Below, one piece after another: positions 6,686-8,502 of a DNA stretch of 8,502 nt. Each line of letters opens with the position of its first letter. Positions within the stretch are counted from its first letter, which is position 1. A program made the translations under genes and the position numbers. Location of the stretch: contig JAENWI010000044.1 of NCBI GenBank assembly GCA_016650115.1, forward strand, positions 1 through 8,502. The letters run 5' to 3'. This DNA is from Peptostreptococcaceae bacterium. GTDB lineage: Bacteria > Bacillota > Clostridia > Peptostreptococcales > Anaerovoracaceae. The notes under the pieces were generated by a model. It searched no databases. It was given only the letters and a program-made list of their open reading frames with translations, and was not told the origin of the DNA.

Positions 6686-6783
6686 TGACTATTTAACCCG
6701 CTGGCCAGCATCTGTTTCCGCAGTTCTGCAGCAACATTCAAACTAGCATAACCTGAACCCATTGAATTTGATAGTGCTTTTCA
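6676..6783 (-). pseudogene. Coding-like 34-codon fragment without a proper start
   Basis: Between TGA at 6781-6783 and TAG at 6676-6678 lies a frame reading KALSNSMGSGYASLNVAAEL, followed by RKQMLASGLNSQGF. Its composition looks like an amphipathic protein tail rather than random AT-rich DNA, and it is unlike the repeats upstream. The only ATG in it (6762) lacks a ribosome binding site and would give 28 residues. I do not recognise the family with confidence. A degenerate TnpB C-terminus is one option because of the ASLN..AEL pattern and the position next to a possible element end. Confidence 0.3.
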
Positions 6784-7190
6784 TGGCCTTCGTGCTTTTC
6801 ATTCTTTAGGCATATTTGCGTGAAAAAGTATAACCAGTTATCCTCCAACCTTTTTTATAGCTAGTTTTTATTGCCTTTATAGCTAGGCCCTTCCAGCGCT
6901 TTCCTACTTTTGTCACTTTCGCATAAAAAAAGTATAACTATTTATCCTATGAAGCCTTTTCACCTTCGGTTTCTCTGCTTTACGACTACGCTTTTCATAC
7001 TTTTAGTGTTTTTGCATGAAAAAGCATAACTATTTGTTAATTGCTTTCATATTTTTAACTCACTACGAAAGAATAGCATAATTTTTTTCCTATTAATGCC
7101 CAATTCCCTTTTTATTATTAAATCAGTTATCTATTTCTTTCAAATAATGTACCTAGGGGATAACAAGTTATCCCCTAACCTGTTTTATGT
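6774..7190 (+). repeat. Copy 2 of the noncoding repeat element, with an extra unit
   Basis: Positions 6918-7186 align with copy 1 (1041-1310) in the same order and orientation. Upstream is one extra unit: GTGCTTTTCAT (6774-6784 and again at 6792-6802), then GCGTGAAAAAGTATAACC and AGTTATCC (up to 6843). The element is thus built of units about 92-104 bases apart, each with a TTTTCATWCTTT stretch, a GAAAAAGYATAAC stretch and a following TTATCC or TTAATT. Units here start at 6827, 6931 and 7023 (motif positions); copy 1 has them at 1051 and 1144. It ends in the palindrome at 7154-7177. No coding frame is conserved between the copies. Confidence 0.85.
7154..7177. other. Perfect 10-bp-stem palindrome ending repeat copy 2
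   Basis: TAGGGGATAA and TTATCCCCTA pair perfectly around CAAG. The position within the element matches the palindrome at 1276-1301. The core ATAACAAGTTAT is identical, while three outer stem pairs changed on both sides (A-T to G-C twice, G-C to A-T once). On the plus strand a short TTTTAT follows about 7 bases later. It lies 58 bases beyond the stop of the nuclease-like gene. Confidence 0.85.
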
Positions 7191-7218
7191 TAATTTTACT
7201 CATAATTCCTTACTTTTA

Positions 7219-7256
7219 TTTTAGCAAAAGCATTTTATTTTAACAAAAGCATTTTA
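7219..7256. repeat. 19-bp tandem duplication spanning the stop of the nuclease-like gene
   Basis: TTTTAGCAAAAGCATTTTA (7219-7237) and TTTTAACAAAAGCATTTTA (7238-7256) abut directly and differ by one base. The right copy encodes the last codons of the minus-strand gene (KMLLLK). The stop codon (7235-7237) lies at the end of the left copy, so the duplication covers the 3' end of the gene. Confidence 0.9.
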
Positions 7257-8041
7257 TCAATAACTGCACTTATCATGGAGACATCAATATTCCCTTCATC
7301 GCTGTCAAAAGTTATAATTAAATTATCCCATGGGATAATTCCCGAATTTCCATATGCCAATAGCTTCACTTCCATATTTTTCCTATATTCCGCATCATAA
7401 ATCATACCAAAATGTTCCCAGTAAATTATCCGATTGTCAAAAGTTCTCAAAATTGTGAAATCCGGCAAAAAATTTTGCCCTTTTATGTTCAAAGGCTCCT
7501 CATATTTATATAAAATATCTTTATAGTCCAGTAAATCTGCTATAATAGTTTCCGACTTTGATCTTACTCTTTGTCCCTTTGAACTAATATGCCTAAGCCC
7601 TTCTGGATAGAGAAAATTTTCACTTTTCTTCTCCACTTTCCATTTCTCCAATTCCAACTCCATATCGCTTTTCCACTCAATGATTTGAACCTCTTTATAT
7701 ACTGGCGCCAATTGATTTCTTACTTCTCCCGGATCGAAAGGTATGAAACTTTCTAATAATGCCTCCATTATTTTTTTATTTTTTCTCAACTGATGAATGC
7801 TTTTTTTAATAAAAAACTTATTTCTTATCTTTTCAATCAAATACGCCTCATCCTTATTTTTCGGCGAAAGCAAGCGATTCTCAGAAAGTTTTTTGTTCTG
7901 AAAGTAAATATAGGCATTGCCTTTCACTTTTTTAAGGCAAAGACTTCCCTCTGGCATTATTTTTATTTCCTTCTCAAACCTCTCCAGTAGCGTACTTTCA
8001 TAATCCATTTGTTCTAACATCATTTTTTTTAATCTATGCAT
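7235..8041 (-). CDS. PD-(D/E)XK nuclease-like protein of unknown role
   Basis: A longer frame opens at 8071, but a near-perfect AAAGGAGGTG (8048-8057) sits 8 bases before the ATG at 8041, so I start there, giving 268 residues. The N-terminal half is lysine- and glutamate-rich and helical, possibly coiled. The C-terminal half has a restriction-endonuclease-like pattern: SKSE (E164), PDF (D194), then YWEHFG (E209, H210), and a later IIPWDNLIITFDS strand. The order E, PD, ExH with following basic residues (YRKNMEVKL) fits a PD-(D/E)XK fold, a family that cuts DNA or RNA. The exact target is unknown and activity is inferred from motifs. The gene stands alone, with its own promoter and repeat-rich flanks; no methylase, antitoxin or helicase partner is visible. 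Confidence 0.8.
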   Translation of the reverse strand: MHRLKKMMLEQMDYESTLLERFEKEIKIMPEGSLCLKKVKGNAYIYFQNKKLSENRLLSPKNKDEAYLIEKIRNKFFIKKSIHQLRKNKKIMEALLESFIPFDPGEVRNQLAPVYKEVQIIEWKSDMELELEKWKVEKKSENFLYPEGLRHISSKGQRVRSKSETIIADLLDYKDILYKYEEPLNIKGQNFLPDFTILRTFDNRIIYWEHFGMIYDAEYRKNMEVKLLAYGNSGIIPWDNLIITFDSDEGNIDVSMISAVIDKMLLLK

Positions 8042-8047
8042 ATTTAA

Positions 8048-8057
8048 CACCTCCTTT
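8048..8057 (-). promoter_or_regulatory. Strong ribosome binding site fixing the start at 8041
   Basis: On the minus strand the sequence reads AAAGGAGGTG, close to a full anti-16S match, with 8 bases between GGAGG and the ATG at 8041-8039. The alternative upstream ATG at 8071 has no such site, and the -10 box next to it makes it unlikely to be transcribed. Confidence 0.85.
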
Positions 8058-8061
8058 TGTA

Positions 8062-8090
8062 ATTTTACCATTTATTTATATATTTGTAAA
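8062..8090 (-). promoter_or_regulatory. Promoter of the nuclease-like gene
   Basis: On the minus strand, TTTACA (8085-8090), a 17-base spacer and TAAAAT (8062-8067) match the sigma-A consensus well. The predicted start is near 8055, at the ribosome binding site, leaving a very short leader. This supports starting the gene at 8041 and implies independent transcription. Confidence 0.6.
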
Positions 8091-8120
8091 TATTTAGCAT
8101 TCACGTTTTCAGGCTACCCT

Positions 8121-8160
8121 CAAATTCCCGAGACTAATCCCAAATACCCGAATCTCCCCG
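8121..8160. repeat. Imperfect 20-bp tandem pair
   Basis: CAAATTCCCGAGACTAATCC (8121-8140) is followed directly by CAAATACCCGAATCTCCCCG (8141-8160). The CAAATnCCCGA cores match and the right halves have diverged. It lies upstream of the nuclease-like gene and shows no open frame. Confidence 0.5.
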
Positions 8161-8192
8161 CTGGAATTCCTGATATAGTTTCCCGTTTAAAC

Positions 8193-8256
8193 GCTGATTA
8201 TTCCCTTTGGATCGCAAAATTCATATTTCACATGCTGATTGTTCCCTTTGGGTTGC
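8193..8256. repeat. 23-bp direct repeats 41 bp apart
   Basis: GCTGATTATTCCCTTTGGAT followed by CGC (8193-8215) and GCTGATTGTTCCCTTTGGGT followed by TGC (8234-8256) differ at three positions. On the minus strand, in one frame, they read PKGIIS and PKGNNQ. The spacer holds AT-rich unrelated sequence. The pair could be protein-binding sites or a short duplicated coding remnant. Confidence 0.75.
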
Positions 8257-8383
8257 GCAACGCCTATTTTTCCCTTATGAATTTTTAAATCGATTCTGCT
8301 TCTGATTCTGCTTCTGATTCGGATTCTGATTCTGCTTTTTCTATTTCACACTTTAAATTCTTCTTTTTTCATGTTAATAATTG
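8257..8383. other. AT-rich gap around the hexamer array with no intact gene
   Basis: Apart from the hexamer array I see no complete gene, RNA gene or terminator here. The only coding hint is the minus-strand frame from ATG 8372, broken after eight codons by TGA and without a good ribosome binding site. Confidence 0.5.
8292..8339. repeat. Hexanucleotide array of GATTCT/GCTTCT units (8 copies)
   Basis: Eight consecutive hexamers alternate among GATTCT, GCTTCT, GATTCG and GCTTTT. On the minus strand one frame reads EKAESESESEAESEAES, with a stop soon after and no start codon. Another frame opens MKKEEFKV from an ATG at 8372, meets TGA, and then reads on to 8187 without a further stop. This may be the remnant of a low-complexity small gene, but no intact gene is present. 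Confidence 0.85.
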
Positions 8384-8411
8384 TTTACCCTTTAGGCTAG
8401 GGTGGTATAAT
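8384..8411 (+). promoter_or_regulatory. Extended -10 promoter firing into the 13-bp array
   Basis: TTTACC (8384-8389), a 16-base spacer and a perfect TATAAT (8406-8411) preceded by TGG (an extended -10 element) form a strong plus-strand promoter. Transcription would start near 8418, within the first unit of the tandem array. What it transcribes lies beyond the window. Confidence 0.65.
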
Positions 8412-8415
8412 TAAT

Positions 8416-8502
8416 AAATGCTTAAATGAAATGCTTAAATGAAATGCTTAAATGAAATGCTTAAATGAAATGCTTAAATGAAATGCTTAAATGAAATGCT
8501 TA
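8416..8502. repeat. 13-bp tandem array, at least 6.7 copies, open at the right edge
   Basis: The unit AAATGCTTAAATG repeats without a single mismatch from 8416 to the window end. The last unit is cut at 9 bases, so the array continues. Perfect identity implies recent or ongoing expansion. Because 13 is not a multiple of three, all frames rotate, and ATG/TGA combinations appear in each. Copy-number change would alter the leader of any downstream gene. Confidence 0.95.

Larger units (their letters stand above)
6514..6783 (-). mobile_element. Possible decayed end of an IS200/IS605-like element
   Basis: The livG homology stops beside plus-strand TTGAT (minus ATCAA), the target and end motif known for some IS200/IS605 members and for IStrons. 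Subterminal hairpins follow at 6542-6586, as these elements have, and no target duplication is expected. On the minus strand, a coding-like fragment ends 157 bases before the junction. It contains YASLNVAAELRKQML, which faintly recalls the NASxNIxxEG end of TnpB. Each clue is weak alone; together they suggest an element whose right end abuts livG. A plain deletion junction is the alternative. Confidence 0.3.

Noticed and set aside
1041..7190. Composite transposon bounded by the two element copies
   Set aside because: The copies contain no transposase, no clear terminal inverted repeats and no target duplication, and the enclosed genes are mostly housekeeping.
7235..8041. Restriction-modification or toxin-antitoxin pair
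   Set aside because: No methylase, specificity subunit or small antitoxin gene lies next to the nuclease-like gene within the window.

Overview
The window is AT-rich and looks like a low-GC Gram-positive anaerobe of the class Clostridia. The evidence is strong GGAGG-type ribosome binding sites, a lipoprotein substrate-binding protein, a PepV-type dipeptidase, a CapA-like membrane-anchored protein, a NifU-like scaffold and sigma-A-like promoters. This placement is an inference from gene content; no marker gene is present.

Layout: Positions 1-63 probably hold the duplicated 3' end of an upstream gene (perhaps fetA). An intact FetB/UPF0014 permease gene follows on the plus strand (111-887). The gap from 888 to 1454 has no gene but is full of repeats: a 31-bp tandem array, the first copy of a ~270-bp noncoding element ending in a perfect palindrome, and a 35-bp duplication. 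On the minus strand, read from high to low coordinates, come a livG 3' remnant, a livF pseudogene, an intact branched-chain-amino-acid-type binding lipoprotein gene, a NifU-domain gene, a capA-like gene and pepV. The four intact genes are tightly packed and probably form one operon.

The liv operon is broken. livF carries an early frameshift and an in-frame stop, and livG is cut off within its last ~45 codons. The break lies next to a TTGAT/ATCAA sequence and a hairpin-rich segment behind a good minus-strand promoter; I read this tentatively as the end of a decayed IS200/IS605-like element. The binding protein therefore has no visible working transporter here.

Positions 6774-7190 carry a second, longer copy of the ~270-bp element. 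The two copies share iterated ATAAC...TTATCC motifs and end in a perfect inverted repeat whose outer stem differs by three paired, compensatory substitutions. Next is a minus-strand gene for a PD-(D/E)XK-nuclease-like protein; its start is best placed at 8041. The last ~400 bases are intergenic and repeat-rich: a 23-bp duplication, a hexanucleotide array, and an extended -10 promoter that fires straight into a 13-bp tandem array running off the window.

The most unusual content is the noncoding material: the two-copy structured element, several tandem duplications that begin at or span stop codons, the structured leader at the livG break, and the promoter-driven 13-bp array. No complete new defence or mobile system can be demonstrated from this window.
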